Shown piece after piece: positions 8,696 to 19,139 of a stretch of DNA of 64,000 bases. Position numbers and translations under genes: made by a program. Positions within the stretch are counted from its first letter, which is position 1. Each line of letters begins with the position of its first letter. The DNA is taken from contig NZ_LMKW01000001.1 in NCBI RefSeq assembly GCF_001421745.1, positions 384,459 through 448,458 on the forward strand. Direction: 5' to 3'. Source of the DNA: Sphingomonas sp. Leaf230. GTDB taxonomy: Bacteria; Pseudomonadota; Alphaproteobacteria; Sphingomonadales; Sphingomonadaceae. A model generated the notes under the pieces. The model worked only from the letters and a program-made list of their open reading frames with translations. It made no database searches and had not been told where the DNA came from.

Positions 8696-10366
8696 TTAGA
8701 ACAGCCCTTCGATTAGCCCGTCGTCGTTCAACCGGATCGCCTCCGCTGCCGGCATGCGCGGCAGGCCCGGCATCGTCATGATCTCTCCGCAGATCGCGAC
8801 CACGAACCCGGCACCCGCCGCGAGCCGGACTTCGCGCACCGGCACGATGTGCCCGGTCGGCGCGCCGAGCAGGGCAGGGTCCGTCGAGAAGCTGTACTGC
8901 GTCTTCGCGAGGCAGACGGGCAGATGGCCGTAGCCCGCATCCTCCCAACGCTTCAACTGCGCGAGGACGCTCGGCTCGGCGACCGCGTGCTCGGCGCGGT
9001 AAATGCGGCGGGCGACGGTATCGATCTTGTCGAACAGCGACAGCTCGTCGCCATAGATCGGCGCGAACCCGCCCCCGTGCCCGTCGCAAAGCTCGGCGAC
9101 CGCGTCGGCCAGCTCGACCGCACCGGCGCCACCCTCGGCCCAATGCCGGCACAGGATCGCGCGCGAGCCGTGGTGCGCAGCGGCCTCGACGATCGCGGCG
9201 ATCTCCGCATCGCTGTCGGTGTAGAAATGGTTGATCGCGACCACGGCGGGAACGCCGAACTGGCGGATGTTCTCGATATGCCGCACGAGATTGACCGCGC
9301 CGCGGCGGACGGCGTCGACGTCCTCGCGCCCCAGATCAGCCTTGGCGACGCCACCGTTCATTTTCAGCGCGCGGGCGGTCGCAACGATCACGACCGCGTC
9401 GGGGGCCAGCCCCGCCTGGCGGCATTTGATGTCGAAGAACTTCTCCGCGCCGAGGTCCGCGCCGAAGCCCGCCTCGGTCACCACGTAATCGCCGAGTGAG
9501 AGTGCGGCCCGCGTTGCGATCACCGAGTTACAGCCATGCGCGATGTTGGCGAACGGCCCGCCGTGAAGGAACGCTGGCGTCCCCTCCAGCGACTGGACGA
9601 GGTTCGGCTTGATCGCCTCGGCCAGCAACACAGCCATCGCGCCATCCGCCTTCAGGTCGCGTGCGGTGATCGGCCTGCGGTCCCGCGTGTAGGCGACGAC
9701 GATGTCGCCCAGTCGCCGCTCCATATCCGCGAGCCCGTCGGCGAGGCAAAGGATCGCCATCACCTCCGACGCGACCGTGATGTCGAAACCCGACTCGCGC
9801 GGATAGCCGTTTGCAACGCCACCGATCGACTGGACGATATCGCGCAGCGCCCGGTCGTTCATGTCGAGCACGCGCCGCCAGACCACGCGGCGGACATCGA
9901 TCTCGAGCGCGTTGCCCCAGTGGATATGGTTGTCGATCATCGCCGCGAGCAGGTTATGGGCCGCCGTGATCGCGTGAAAATCACCGGTGAAGTGGAGGTT
10001 GATGTCCTCCATCGGTGCCACCTGAGCACGACCACCACCCGTCGCGCCGCCCTTGGTTCCGAAGCACGGCCCGAGCGAGGGTTCGCGAAGGGCGAGCACG
10101 GCTTTGCGTCCGGTATGGCGGAGCGCATCAGCGAGCCCGATCGAGGTCGTAGTCTTGCCTTCGCCTGCCGGGGTTGGATTTATTGCGGTGACGAGGACGA
10201 GCTTGCCGTTCGCCGAAGACTTGCGCGCGTTCAGCCATTCTAGCGAAATCTTAGCCTTGTACCGGCCGTAAGGCTCAATCGCGTCGTCTGGAATATGCAG
10301 GCTCTCGGCGATGGCGGCGATAGGGCGCAGGGCGACGCTGCGAGCGATAGCGATATCGGTTTCCAT
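8696..10366 (-). CDS. fhs: Formate-tetrahydrofolate ligase
   Basis: A protein of 556 residues, the usual length for the enzyme that makes 10-formyl-THF from formate, THF and ATP in the cytoplasm. The P-loop [16 protein letters not shown] is near residues 63-78. Other family blocks are [25 protein letters not shown] (about 103-127), DMNDRALR and [19 protein letters not shown]. Its start ATGGAAACCGATATC is preceded by a short untranslated leader. It stands alone between the XrtA operon and the DUF4142 gene and supplies one-carbon units, for example for purine synthesis (purC/S/Q are further along). Confidence 0.97.
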   Translation of the reverse strand: METDIAIARSVALRPIAAIAESLHIPDDAIEPYGRYKAKISLEWLNARKSSANGKLVLVTAINPTPAGEGKTTTSIGLADALRHTGRKAVLALREPSLGPCFGTKGGATGGGRAQVAPMEDINLHFTGDFHAITAAHNLLAAMIDNHIHWGNALEIDVRRVVWRRVLDMNDRALRDIVQSIGGVANGYPRESGFDITVASEVMAILCLADGLADMERRLGDIVVAYTRDRRPITARDLKADGAMAVLLAEAIKPNLVQSLEGTPAFLHGGPFANIAHGCNSVIATRAALSLGDYVVTEAGFGADLGAEKFFDIKCRQAGLAPDAVVIVATARALKMNGGVAKADLGREDVDAVRRGAVNLVRHIENIRQFGVPAVVAINHFYTDSDAEIAAIVEAAAHHGSRAILCRHWAEGGAGAVELADAVAELCDGHGGGFAPIYGDELSLFDKIDTVARRIYRAEHAVAEPSVLAQLKRWEDAGYGHLPVCLAKTQYSFSTDPALLGAPTGHIVPVREVRLAAGAGFVVAICGEIMTMPGLPRMPAAEAIRLNDDGLIEGLF

Positions 10367-10426
10367 GGCGCTGACCTAGCGGGGCCGGGGATGGCTTTCC
10401 AGACGATTAGGAGTCCCGAATGCAGA

Positions 10427-10456
10427 ACGGCGCCCGCTTTGTGAAGCGAGCACCGT
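10427..10456 (-). terminator. Hairpin, candidate terminator after DUF4142 gene
   Basis: Reading on the minus strand, ACGGTGCTCGCTT pairs with AAGCGGGCGCCGT around a CACA loop, with a few G-T or mismatched positions. There is no clear T-run. It lies 33 bases past the DUF4142 stop. Confidence 0.45.
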
Positions 10457-10488
10457 CTGTAATCCGCCGTCGATAGGACGCCGGATGA

Positions 10489-10974
10489 TTACATCGTCTG
10501 CAGTTCGGTGATGTGCGACTGGACGACCGGTACGATCCCGGCTGCAACAGTTTTCAGGCCCGCCACGGTGCCCTTGTCGGCATAGCCTTGCTGCAACGTC
10601 AGCGCCTTTGCATGCGCCGCCTTCTGCTGCGTCACGTACAGCCGATCGCGCGCCGTGCCCTTCGCCGCGCGCAGTGCCGCGACGTTCTTCGCGCCCATCG
10701 GATCGAGCTTGGGTGGTGCGACCTTCACATGCGCCGCCATCGCCGCCGCCTTCACGTCCTCGGTGCTCTTGGTGTGATCGGTGATCATCATCTGCGCAAA
10801 GCTCTTGAGTTTCGGATTAGTGGTCGTCTCGAGCAGGATCTGGCTCGACGTCTTCTCATACAGGTCGCCGGCGCCGGCCTTCATCACATAGGTGGATGCG
10901 GGCATCGGTGCCTGTGCAGATACGGCGGCGATCGGCAGCGCGATCAACGCGGCGGCAGTCAGAAATCGTGACAT
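10489..10974 (-). CDS. DUF4142 ferritin-like secreted protein
   Basis: A protein of 161 residues from the ATG at 10974, which has AGGAGAG about 8 bases upstream. A signal peptide (MSRFLTAAALIALPIAAVSAQA) is followed by the DUF4142 helical domain: YVMKAGAGDLYEKTSSQILLE, FAQMMITDHTKSTEDV, and repeated helices. Such proteins are periplasmic, four-helix, ferritin-like and often stress-induced; no enzymatic activity is established. It is the last member of a group downstream of the SDR gene, separated by 29 bases. Confidence 0.85.
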   Translation of the reverse strand: MSRFLTAAALIALPIAAVSAQAPMPASTYVMKAGAGDLYEKTSSQILLETTTNPKLKSFAQMMITDHTKSTEDVKAAAMAAHVKVAPPKLDPMGAKNVAALRAAKGTARDRLYVTQQKAAHAKALTLQQGYADKGTVAGLKTVAAGIVPVVQSHITELQTM

Positions 10975-11003
10975 GGTCTTCTCTCTCCTGTTGAAACTGT
11001 CGT

Positions 11004-11789
11004 TCAATCGTTCGCGGTGCCAGGCTCGGCCATCTTGCGGTGCATCTCGGCGAGTACGGCGTTGGGCGTGACGTTGGCGATCGCCGACTGGACCTTGTTC
11101 TTCCAGCCCGACACGACCGCGGCCTTGCCGGACATCAGCGCGTCCCAGCCGTCCTTCGCCACGTCCGCCGGATCGCTTTTCTTGGGATCGGTCCCGACAT
11201 CGGTGTCCATCATGTGCGCACGGTCGAAGAATTCGGTATCGACCGGGCCGGGCATCAGGTTGGTCAGCGTAACGCCGTCTGCGTCCTTGATCTCGTTCTG
11301 GATCGCCGCGACGAAGCTGTCGACGAAGCTCTTCGTACCGTTATACACCGCCTGGAACGCACCGGGGATGTAGCCTGCGATCGATCCGGTCACGAGCACC
11401 TTGCCTGCGTTGCGCGCGACCATCGGCGGCAACACATTCTGCAACAGATACGCCGTGCCGATGACGTTGGTGTCGACGACCTTGCGCCACTCGGCCAGAT
11501 CTTGGTCGAGGAACGCCTTGCCGAGCCCGCGCCCGGCATTCGCGCAGACCAGATCGATCGTCCGGCCGTTCGTGGCCGCAAGCAACTGGTCGACGCCTTC
11601 GATCGTCGAGAGGTCGGCCTGGAGCGACTGAACATCGGTGCCGAACTGCTTGAAGTCCTGCGCGGCGGCGTCGATCAACGCCTCGTCGGCTACGACCAGT
11701 ATGTCGTAGCCGTCCTTCGCCGCCAGGGTCGCCAGCTCGAAACCGATACCAGTCGACGCGCCGGTGATGATTGCGAATTTATCAGCCAT
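11004..11789 (-). CDS. SDR family oxidoreductase
   Basis: A classical short-chain dehydrogenase of 261 residues. The cofactor motif TGASTGIG is at residues 9-16, NAG in CANAGRG near 84-90, and the catalytic YxxxK in VYNGTKSF near 150. The substrate is not evident; the family acts on alcohols, sugars or steroids with NAD(P)H. It lies 12 bases after the alcohol dehydrogenase gene and in the same operon, which suggests a role in aldehyde/alcohol or stress metabolism. Confidence 0.85.
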   Translation of the reverse strand: MADKFAIITGASTGIGFELATLAAKDGYDILVVADEALIDAAAQDFKQFGTDVQSLQADLSTIEGVDQLLAATNGRTIDLVCANAGRGLGKAFLDQDLAEWRKVVDTNVIGTAYLLQNVLPPMVARNAGKVLVTGSIAGYIPGAFQAVYNGTKSFVDSFVAAIQNEIKDADGVTLTNLMPGPVDTEFFDRAHMMDTDVGTDPKKSDPADVAKDGWDALMSGKAAVVSGWKNKVQSAIANVTPNAVLAEMHRKMAEPGTAND

Positions 11790-11801
11790 TGTCAGATATC
11801 C

Positions 11802-12980
11802 TCAGTTGAAGCCGGGCTTGAGCACGACCTTCGTCACTTCGTTCTGGTTGTTCTTGAACATGTCGTAGCCCTTGGGGGCGTCCTCCAGGTCCATGCGGTG
11901 CGAGATCAGGAAGGTGGTGTCGATCTTGCCCTCCATGATCGCGTTGAGCAGCGCGGGCATGTAATGCTGGACATGCGTCTGGCCGGTCTTGAGCGTCAGC
12001 CCCTTCTCCATGAACGCCCCGAGTGGGAACTTGTCGACGAACCCGCCGTACACTGCAGGCATCGACACCCGCCCGCCCTTGCGACACGCGATGATCGCCT
12101 GGCGGATCGAGTGCGTCCGATCGGTGCCGAGGAAGGTCGACGCCTTGATCTGGTCAACGACGTCGTCGACGAAGAAGCCGTGTGCCTCGAGCCCGACGCT
12201 GTCGATGACGGCGTCAGGACCGATTCCGCCGGTCATCACCATCAGCGCCTCGTAGACCGCGCTTTCCTCGTAGTTGATCGTCTCGGCGCCGAACTTCTTG
12301 GCAAGCTCCAGTCGGTGGGGGAAGTGGTCGATCGCGATGGCTCGTTCGGCGCCCATCAGGAACGCCGACTGCACCGCGAACAGCCCGACCGGACCGCAAC
12401 CCCAGACCGCGACCGTGTCGCCGGGTTCGATCTGCGCATTCTCCGCCGCCATCCAGCCGGTCGGCAGGATATCGGAGAGGAACAGCACCTTCTCGTCGTC
12501 GACGCCGTCGGGAATGACGATCGGCCCGACGTCGCTGAACGGCACGCGGACATATTCCGCCTGTCCGCCGGCATAGCCGCCCGTCATGTGACTATAGCCG
12601 AACAACCCGGACATGGGTTGACCGTAGATTTCCTGTGCGATGTCCTGGTTGTCGGCGGGGAGGCCGTTGTCGCACGCCGAATATTGATGCTTGCCGCAGT
12701 GGTAGCAGCTGCCACACGCGATCGTGAACGGGACGACGACCTTCTGGCCCTTCTTCAGCGTCGACTTGGCGCCAACCTCGACAACTTCGCCCATGAACTC
12801 GTGGCCGAGAATGTCGCCGGCCTGCATCGTCGGGATATAGCCGTCGTACAGATGGAGGTCGGAGCCGCAGATCGCGGTCGCGGTCACCTTGATGATGCAG
12901 TCGCGTTGGTTGACGATTTCGGGATCGTCGACCGTATCGACGCGGACGTCGTGCTTACCGTGCCATGCCAGAGCGCGCAT
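11802..12980 (-). CDS. Zinc-dependent alcohol dehydrogenase (formaldehyde dehydrogenase-like)
   Basis: A medium-chain dehydrogenase of 392 residues. The catalytic-zinc motifs [10 protein letters not shown] and GHEFMGEV are near residues 38-62, the structural-zinc cysteines lie in [16 protein letters not shown] (about 92-108), and the nucleotide-binding segment [10 protein letters not shown] is near 190. It resembles the threonine-dehydrogenase/FDH-like zinc ADHs common in alphaproteobacteria, but the substrate cannot be told from sequence. Its start overlaps the SRPBCC stop by one base, so translation is probably coupled. Confidence 0.88.
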   Translation of the reverse strand: MRALAWHGKHDVRVDTVDDPEIVNQRDCIIKVTATAICGSDLHLYDGYIPTMQAGDILGHEFMGEVVEVGAKSTLKKGQKVVVPFTIACGSCYHCGKHQYSACDNGLPADNQDIAQEIYGQPMSGLFGYSHMTGGYAGGQAEYVRVPFSDVGPIVIPDGVDDEKVLFLSDILPTGWMAAENAQIEPGDTVAVWGCGPVGLFAVQSAFLMGAERAIAIDHFPHRLELAKKFGAETINYEESAVYEALMVMTGGIGPDAVIDSVGLEAHGFFVDDVVDQIKASTFLGTDRTHSIRQAIIACRKGGRVSMPAVYGGFVDKFPLGAFMEKGLTLKTGQTHVQHYMPALLNAIMEGKIDTTFLISHRMDLEDAPKGYDMFKNNQNEVTKVVLKPGFN

Positions 12981-13561
12981 CAGGCGAGTTCCTCTTCATG
13001 CTGCTTGCGGTTCATCGCGGCAGTCGCGATCTCGCCGGTTTCCATCAACTGCTTGAAACGGCGCAGGTCGCGGCGCGCCTGGATCGCGGGTTCCCGCTGG
13101 AACATCTTGGCGATCAGCTTACCAATCACCCCGCCCGGCGGGTCGTACAGGATCGTCGCAATGACCACCGTCCCACGCGCACCGGCATCGCGGAACTCGA
13201 CACGGCCGCTGTTCGGGACGTCGGCGCCATCCTCCGACGACCATGCGATGACGCTATCCGGCGTTTCGTCCGTAATCGTCGACGTCCACTCGTAGGACTT
13301 TCCGGCCGGACCCTTCACGACCCAGTGCGAACGACGCGCATCGAGGACATCGATACGCTCGACATTCTCCATGAACGTCGGAAGGTTCGCAAAATTTCGG
13401 AAATAGGCGAACAGCTCGCCGACGGGCCGGTTGATGGTCACGGCGCGCGCTACGATGCTGCTGCCCTTGCCGTCGGCCAAGTCCTGCGTCGCGTCCGCGA
13501 CGGCATCGCGTCGCTTTGACGCGCTTAACGGAGCATCGTCTCTGGAATCGCTTTCGGTCAT
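12980..13561 (-). CDS. SRPBCC (START-like) family protein
   Basis: A protein of 193 residues from ATG 13561, with GGAG placed properly upstream; an upstream in-frame ATG at 13627 has no such site. The core ([19 protein letters not shown] ... [11 protein letters not shown] ... WTSTI ... [15 protein letters not shown]) matches polyketide-cyclase/SRPBCC proteins that bind hydrophobic ligands. The first 40 residues are charged and likely disordered. It is the first gene of a three- to four-gene operon with the dehydrogenases and may be controlled by the palindromes upstream of isocitrate lyase. Confidence 0.85.
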   Translation of the reverse strand: MTESDSRDDAPLSASKRRDAVADATQDLADGKGSSIVARAVTINRPVGELFAYFRNFANLPTFMENVERIDVLDARRSHWVVKGPAGKSYEWTSTITDETPDSVIAWSSEDGADVPNSGRVEFRDAGARGTVVIATILYDPPGGVIGKLIAKMFQREPAIQARRDLRRFKQLMETGEIATAAMNRKQHEEELA

Positions 13562-13657
13562 GATCGTCTCCAACTGCGAAGCCTGTTCAACAGCGTCGGG
13601 AGAATGAATGTTCCGCTGTTTCTCCAATGAATTGCGGGGCGTTAATCTGGATCAGGA

Positions 13658-13671
13658 CGTTCGCACGAACG
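13658..13671. promoter_or_regulatory. Palindrome CGTTCG-CA-CGAACG, candidate operator
   Basis: A perfect 6+2+6 inverted repeat in the 255-bp gap between the divergent SRPBCC operon and isocitrate lyase. The regulator is unknown. Confidence 0.5.
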
Positions 13672-13679
13672 GTCCTTTT

Positions 13680-13703
13680 CCGTTGTCACTAAAGTTACAA
13701 CGG
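13680..13703. promoter_or_regulatory. 24-bp near-perfect palindrome, candidate operator
   Basis: CCGTTGT and ACAACGG flank an inner ACT-AA-AGT, giving ten paired positions with one mismatch (C/T) on either side of the centre. It is AT-richer than its surroundings, as promoter operators often are, and lies 113 bases before the isocitrate lyase start. Confidence 0.5.
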
Positions 13704-13816
13704 AACAACCGGGCAGCCGTGTTCGTGACATCGCCACGCTGTTAACTCGCCATTACCCGGCTTCGCCGGTGTCAACTTCGCTACAAGGTGATCATCGCAG
13801 CAGACGAGGATCGCCC

Positions 13817-15412
13817 GTGACCTACCAGACGCACATCGCCCAGTTGACCAACCTCATCGCCGACCAGAACGGCACGTGGGACGCGATCTCGCCCGAGTCC
13901 GTCGCGCGGATGCGGCTGCAGAACCGGTTCACCACCGGTCTCGACATCGCGCGGTACACGGCGGCGATCATGCGCAAGGACATGGCCGCTTATGACGCGG
14001 ACCCGGCGAACTACACCCAGTCGCTCGGCTGCTGGCACGGGTTCATCGCGCAGCAGAAGATGATCAGCATCAAGAAGCATTTCGGCACGACCGACCGGCG
14101 ATATCTGTACCTGTCGGGCTGGATGGTCGCGGCTATGCGGAGCGAATTCGGCCCCTTGCCCGACCAGTCGATGCACGAGAAGACCAGCGTCCCCGCATTG
14201 ATCGAGGAACTCTACACCTTCCTCCGCCAAGCCGACGCGCGCGAGCTCGGCATGATGTTCCGCGACGTCGATGCCGCGCGCGCCGCCGGCAACGCGATCG
14301 AGGAACAGCGGCTGCTCAACGCGATCGAGAACCACCAGACGCACGTCGTGCCGATCATCGCCGACATCGATGCGGGCTTCGGCAATGCTGAGGCGACCTA
14401 CCTGCTCGCGCGCAAGATGATCGAGGCGGGGGCCTGCGCGCTCCAGATCGAGAACCAGGTCAGCGACGAGAAGCAGTGCGGCCACCAGGACGGCAAGGTC
14501 ACCGTCCCGCACGAGGACTTCCTCGCGAAGGTCCGCGCGTGCCGCTACGCGTTCCTCGAACTCGGCGTCGAGGACGGCATCATCGTCACGCGCACCGACT
14601 CGCTCGGTGCGGGTCTCACCAAGCAGATCGCGGTCAGCAAGGAAGCGGGCGACCTGGGCGACCAATATAACTCGTACCTCGATTGCGAGGAGATCGACTC
14701 AGCCACCGCGCAGAACGGCGACGTCATCCTCAACCGCGACGGCAAGCTGCTCCGCCCGAGGCGCCTGCCGTCGAACCTGTTCCAGTTCCGTGCGGGAACG
14801 GGGGAGGATCGCTGCGTGATGGACTGCATCGCCTCGCTACAGAGCGGCGCGGACCTGCTGTGGATCGAGACCGAGAAGCCGCATATCGAGCAGATCGCCG
14901 GCATGGTCGACCGCATCCGCGAGGTCGTTCCGAACGCAAAGCTCGTCTATAATAACTCGCCGAGCTTCAACTGGACGCTGAACTTCCGCCAACAGGTGTT
15001 CGATGCCTGGTCGGCTGCGGGCGAGGACGTATCGACCTATGATCGTGCGCGTTTAATGAGCGTCGATTACGACGGCACTAAGCTCGCTGACGAAGCCGAC
15101 GAACGCATCCGCACTTTCCAGGCGGATTCGGCCAAGCGTGCGGGGATCTTCCACCACCTGATCACGCTGCCGACGTATCACACGGCCGCGCTTTCGACCG
15201 ACAATCTCGCGAAACAGTATTTCGGCGACGCGGGGATGCTTGGTTATGTGAAGGGCGTCCAGCGCAAGGAAATCCGCGAGGGGATCGCCTGCGTGAAGCA
15301 CCAGAACATGTCTGGCTCGGATCTTGGCGACGACCACAAGGAGTATTTCGCGGGTGAGGCGGCTCTGAAGGCTGGCGGCGCGCACAATACGATGAATCAG
15401 TTTGCGGCGTGA
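13817..15412 (+). CDS. aceA: Isocitrate lyase
   Basis: A protein of 531 residues starting at GTG 13817 with GAGGA 7 bases upstream. The catalytic signature is present as KQCGHQDGKV (about 219-228), and other blocks include DIDAGFGNAEATYLLARKMIEAGA and ITRTDSLGAGL. Its length is that of the long isocitrate-lyase subclass rather than the 430-residue E. coli type. It splits isocitrate to glyoxylate and succinate in the glyoxylate shunt, for growth on acetate or fatty acids. Malate synthase is not in the window. Two palindromes upstream are possible control sites. Confidence 0.95.
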   Translation: MTYQTHIAQLTNLIADQNGTWDAISPESVARMRLQNRFTTGLDIARYTAAIMRKDMAAYDADPANYTQSLGCWHGFIAQQKMISIKKHFGTTDRRYLYLSGWMVAAMRSEFGPLPDQSMHEKTSVPALIEELYTFLRQADARELGMMFRDVDAARAAGNAIEEQRLLNAIENHQTHVVPIIADIDAGFGNAEATYLLARKMIEAGACALQIENQVSDEKQCGHQDGKVTVPHEDFLAKVRACRYAFLELGVEDGIIVTRTDSLGAGLTKQIAVSKEAGDLGDQYNSYLDCEEIDSATAQNGDVILNRDGKLLRPRRLPSNLFQFRAGTGEDRCVMDCIASLQSGADLLWIETEKPHIEQIAGMVDRIREVVPNAKLVYNNSPSFNWTLNFRQQVFDAWSAAGEDVSTYDRARLMSVDYDGTKLADEADERIRTFQADSAKRAGIFHHLITLPTYHTAALSTDNLAKQYFGDAGMLGYVKGVQRKEIREGIACVKHQNMSGSDLGDDHKEYFAGEAALKAGGAHNTMNQFAA

Positions 15413-15420
15413 TGCCCAAG

Positions 15421-15438
15421 CCGGAGCGAAAGCTCCGG
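15421..15438 (+). terminator. Hairpin after isocitrate lyase
   Basis: CCGGAGC-GAAA-GCTCCGG, a perfect 7-bp stem with a stable GAAA loop, starting 8 bases after the aceA stop. It lacks a T-run, so termination efficiency is uncertain. Confidence 0.5.
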
Positions 15439-15557
15439 CGCGGATCCGGCATCCCGCCCGGCCGGCGGGGCCAAAAGCCCCGTCCGACGACGCGGCTTTG
15501 CCGCGGCGCGTAGCCTAGTTTCGATAAGGCTCGCGAAAGCCGATATCCACATCGAGT

Positions 15558-15683
15558 GATCCTCCCCCGCCAGGGGGAGGTGTCGCCGAAGGTGACGGAG
15601 GGGGAGGACACGGAGCAGAGGTCACCTTATCCTCCCCCTCCGTCAGGCAAGTGCCTGCCACCTCCCCCTAGTGGGGGAGGATC
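15558..15683. repeat. Palindromic element B2
   Basis: A 126-bp imperfect inverted repeat with ends GATCCTCCCCCGCC and GTGGGGGAGGATC, between the convergent aceA and kinase genes. It has the internal GGTGACGGAGGG and CCGTCAGGCAAGTGCC blocks also seen, reversed, in 8567-8690. Confidence 0.85.
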
Positions 15684-15701
15684 GTTTCGTTGCGACCGGC
15701 T

Positions 15702-18700
15702 TTACTCCGCCGGGTCCACCCGGTCCGCCGCAAGCGGTTCCGCCAGCGCCGTCTCACCCAGCGATGCCAGCACAGCCGCCGTCAGCGCATCGAGCCCGTA
15801 CGGCTTCTCCAGCATGATCGCATCCGTATCGCCTTCGACCGACGCGGTATCACCACTCGCGAAGACGATCCCCACGCCCGGCCGCAGCGCGCGCGCGGTG
15901 CGGGCGAAGTCCGGTCCAGAGACGCCGGGGAGGTTGATGTCGGTCACCAGCGCGTCGATCGGCACGGTCTGGAGCGCGGTCATCGCATCCTCCGCGCTCG
16001 CCGCGTCGACCACCACGAAGCCGCTGCCTTGCAGCATCTCGGCAGTGTTCGCGCGGATCATCTCGTCGTCCTCGACCAGCAGGACGGTGCGCCGTGCCGA
16101 CGCGTCCAGCCGTCGATCCGCTTCGATCCGTGCATCGCGGGCGCTCTTGGCGGCAGGCGAGTCGCCGCGTTGCCGATTGGCGAGCACTTCGCGGAATTTC
16201 CGTGCCAGCGCCTCGCGTGAATACGGCTTCGACAACAGGTCGACCCCGGCATCGAGCTTGCCGCCGTGCACGATCGAGTTCTCGGTATAGCCCGACGTGA
16301 ACAGCACCACGAGATTGGGCAGCCGCTCCTTCGCCTGGCGCGCGAGTTCGGGGCTTTTCAGCGTTCCGGGCATCACTACGTCGGTGAACAGGATATCGAT
16401 CGGCACGCCGCTCTCGACCACATTGAGCGCACTGGCCGCGTCGACCGACTTTAGGACGCTGTAGCCGAGATCGGTCAGCAGCTCGACCACGGTGGTGCGG
16501 ACCTCGTCGTCGTCCTCGACCACCAGCACCGTCTCCGTGCCGCCACAGATCGGCCCCGCATCGGCGACGACCTCGACGTCCTCGCTCTCCATCGCGCGCG
16601 GCAGATAGAGCTTGATCGTCGTGCCTTCGCCGACCTCCGAATAGATCTTCACATGGCCGCCGGACTGTTTGACGAAGCCGTAGACCATCGACAGGCCGAG
16701 GCCCGAGCCCTTGCCTTCGCTCTTGGTCGAGAAGAACGGTTCGAACACCTTCTCGATGATTTCCGGGCTCATGCCGCTCCCGGTGTCGGACACTGCGAGC
16801 AGGACGTATTGCCCGGCTTCGACCTCCTCGTGGCTGCGCGCATAAGCGTCGTCGAGGTGTGCGTTGCCGAGTTCGATGGTGAGCTTGCCCTGGCCTTCCA
16901 TCGCATCGCGCGCGTTGATCGCGAGGTTCAGGAGCGCGTTTTCGATCTGCGCAGGGTCGATGAAGGTGTTCCAGAGGCCGCCGCCGACCACGGTCTCGAT
17001 CTCGACGCCTTCGCCGATCGCGCGCCGCAGCATGTCGTCCATCCCGCGCACGAACCGCGTGACGTTGACGACCTTGGGCTCGAGCGCCTGGCGACGCCCG
17101 AACGCGAGCAGCTGCGAGGCGAGCTTCGAGCCGCGTGTGACACCGGCCATCGCGTTGGCGACCCAGCGCTCCGCACGCTCGTTGCCGGCGAGGTTCTTGC
17201 CGAGCAGCTGGAGATTGCCCGAGACGACCTGGAGCAGGTTGTTGAAGTCGTGCGCGACGCCGCCGGTGAGCTTGCCGACGGTCTCCATCTTCTGCGATTG
17301 CGCGAGCTTGGCTTCGGCCTCGCGGCGTTCGCCGATCTCGGCGATGACGCGCGCCTCGAGCGTCTCGTTGAGCTGGCGGAGCTGATCCTCGGCACGCTCG
17401 CGGTGGCGGACCTGGCGGGCGAGCGCTTCGGCCTGTTCGCGCAAGGCGGCCTCGGCGGCGCGCTGATGCGTGATGTCGGTGTGGACGCCGACCCATTCGA
17501 TGACTTCGCCCGCCGAATCCAGGATCGGCAAGCTGCGGACGGCGAACGTGCGCCATGCCCCGCAATGGCGGCGGACGCGGTGTTCGAACACGAACATCGA
17601 CTTGTTCAGGACGGCGGCGGTCCACGCCTTGATCGTCGAGGCGACGTCGTCGGGGTGGATCGCGTCGGCCCAGCCGAAATTCTGGTATTCGTCGATCGAC
17701 TGGCCGGTGAGCGTCGCCCAGCCCGGTTGCTCGCCGATCATCCGGCCGTCGGGGCTGTTGGTCCAGAGCACGCCGTGGACCGCATCCATCGCGGTGCGGA
17801 ACCGGCCGTTACTGATGCCGAGTGCGGCCTCGCGTTCGGCGCGGTCCTCGACGTCGATGCCGAGCACGTAGATGCCCGCGACCACGCCGTCCGCCTGAAT
17901 GTGTGGAACATAGCGGAATTCGGAGCGGCGCGAGCGGCCGTCGCGGTGCGGGAAGACGGTCTGCGCGATGAAGCTCTCGCCGGCCAGCGCGCGGTCGAAC
18001 GACGGGCGGCGATCCTGGTAGACCGCATCGCCAAGTACTTCGCGGACGGACTTGCCGATCATCGACTCGGGCGCGACGCCGAGCCATTCGTCATATTGCG
18101 CGTTGGCGAGACGGTAGACGTGGTCGCGGTCGATGTAAGAGATCAGCATCGGCACGGCATCGGTGACTCGGCGCAGTTGGGCTTCGCTGGCGGCGAGACG
18201 GTGCTCGGCTTCGACGCGGCCGCTATTGTCGACCATCGTGCACAGGACGCCACCGACAGTCCCGCCCGCGCAGTAGACGGGCGTGTAGAACAGGTCGAGC
18301 GTCAGCGTTTCCGGGCCCTCGGGGCGCTGGAACAGGATCGGCTGGTCGCGATAGGCGACGGTCTCGCCACGGAAGCCTGCTTCGAGGACCGCGCGGTTCC
18401 AGTCCCACACTTCCGGGAACGCGGTCGCGACCGCGCTGCCGAGCGCGGCCGGGTGGCGGTCTCCTGCGACGGCGCGGTAGCTATCGTTGTAGAGCATGAC
18501 GTGCTCGGGCCCCCACATCACGACCTTGGCGACGGGGGAGTTGAGGATGTTGGCGAGCGTGACGCGGAGCTCGGCGGGCCACGAGTCGATCGGGCCGAGC
18601 GAGGTCGCGCTCCAGTCGCGCTGGCGGACGAGCATCCCGCATTCGCCCCCGCCGATCAGGATTTCCGCTGGTGCGGCCAAGGCGGCGTCGCGGTCGCGCA

Positions 18701-18824
18701 TCTGCTGGAGCGCGGCGCGGACGATGGCGGCGGCGTCGCCATGCCCTCCGCCGGTCAATTCGTCGATGTAACTGCCGAGGTCTGCGGGCAGGGAAATGGT
18801 GCGCGACGAGTCTGGCGTTGTCAT
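15702..18824 (-). CDS. Hybrid histidine kinase with N-terminal ParD-like RHH segment
   Basis: A cytoplasmic protein of 1040 residues with no transmembrane helices. Residues 7-46 ([16 protein letters not shown] ... [12 protein letters not shown]) look like a ParD/CopG-type ribbon-helix-helix. Three PAS-type sensor regions follow (about 68-210, 212-335, 340-460) and then a coiled coil. The HisKA/HATPase core has the phospho-acceptor His525 in GGVAHDFNN, the N box [10 protein letters not shown] and the G boxes DTGSGM and GKGSGLGLS. Two receiver domains end the protein, with Asp815 (LFTDVVMPG) and Asp962 (VTDINLPG). The signal and output are unknown. A fused DNA-binding-like domain could let a kinase act directly at promoters, or may simply dimerise it. 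Confidence 0.92.
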   Translation of the reverse strand: MTTPDSSRTISLPADLGSYIDELTGGGHGDAAAIVRAALQQMRDRDAALAAPAEILIGGGECGMLVRQRDWSATSLGPIDSWPAELRVTLANILNSPVAKVVMWGPEHVMLYNDSYRAVAGDRHPAALGSAVATAFPEVWDWNRAVLEAGFRGETVAYRDQPILFQRPEGPETLTLDLFYTPVYCAGGTVGGVLCTMVDNSGRVEAEHRLAASEAQLRRVTDAVPMLISYIDRDHVYRLANAQYDEWLGVAPESMIGKSVREVLGDAVYQDRRPSFDRALAGESFIAQTVFPHRDGRSRRSEFRYVPHIQADGVVAGIYVLGIDVEDRAEREAALGISNGRFRTAMDAVHGVLWTNSPDGRMIGEQPGWATLTGQSIDEYQNFGWADAIHPDDVASTIKAWTAAVLNKSMFVFEHRVRRHCGAWRTFAVRSLPILDSAGEVIEWVGVHTDITHQRAAEAALREQAEALARQVRHRERAEDQLRQLNETLEARVIAEIGERREAEAKLAQSQKMETVGKLTGGVAHDFNNLLQVVSGNLQLLGKNLAGNERAERWVANAMAGVTRGSKLASQLLAFGRRQALEPKVVNVTRFVRGMDDMLRRAIGEGVEIETVVGGGLWNTFIDPAQIENALLNLAINARDAMEGQGKLTIELGNAHLDDAYARSHEEVEAGQYVLLAVSDTGSGMSPEIIEKVFEPFFSTKSEGKGSGLGLSMVYGFVKQSGGHVKIYSEVGEGTTIKLYLPRAMESEDVEVVADAGPICGGTETVLVVEDDDEVRTTVVELLTDLGYSVLKSVDAASALNVVESGVPIDILFTDVVMPGTLKSPELARQAKERLPNLVVLFTSGYTENSIVHGGKLDAGVDLLSKPYSREALARKFREVLANRQRGDSPAAKSARDARIEADRRLDASARRTVLLVEDDEMIRANTAEMLQGSGFVVVDAASAEDAMTALQTVPIDALVTDINLPGVSGPDFARTARALRPGVGIVFASGDTASVEGDTDAIMLEKPYGLDALTAAVLASLGETALAEPLAADRVDPAE

Positions 18825-18899
18825 GCCGGACTAGTGGGTATGCGGCGCGCGCCTGTCAATGATTAGGGGGGGCGGGGAAGCTCTGCCCCTCCCTCATAC

Positions 18900-19001
18900 C
18901 ACCCCAGCGAAGGCCGGGGCCCAATTGGAAAGGTGGTCGTAACGGCGCGCTGCGCATCGCAATCACCGTCCCCCAATTGGGCCCCGGCCTTCGCCGGGGT
19001 G
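18900..19001. repeat. Palindromic element C1
   Basis: Arms of about 28 bases (ACCCCAGCGAAGGCCGGGGC followed by CCAATTGG) face each other across a variable centre. Relatives lie at 24454-24555 and 47696-47799. Confidence 0.85.
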
Positions 19002-19030
19002 GGCCGGTGAGGGGTAGCCGAACTCAAGCA

Positions 19031-19085
19031 TGTTTCCCCGCGAAGGCGGGGACCCAGACTGGGCTCCCGCCTTCGCGGGAGAACA
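19031..19085. repeat. Palindromic element D1
   Basis: A compact 55-bp inverted repeat (TGTTTCCCCGCGAAGGCGGG ... GCCTTCGCGGGAGAACA) with CCAGACTGG at its centre. Together with C1 it fills the 315-bp gap between the kinase and the aldehyde dehydrogenase. Relatives are at 47436, 55954 and 62493. Confidence 0.88.
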
Positions 19086-19139
19086 AGGAAGAGGGGGCCG
19101 CCCTGCGACGGCGCCACCTTCCTCGTACTCTCTCGTCGA

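Noticed and set aside
11040..13295. 751-residue open frame on the plus strand
   Set aside because: It is the antisense of the SDR, alcohol dehydrogenase and SRPBCC genes; no domain or ribosome site.
16653..18866. 737-residue open frame on the plus strand
   Set aside because: It is the antisense of the histidine kinase, which has all catalytic motifs; composition is typical of a shadow frame.
18900..19085. Clustered repeats considered as a CRISPR array
   Set aside because: The repeats are single palindromes from different families without regular spacers or cas genes.
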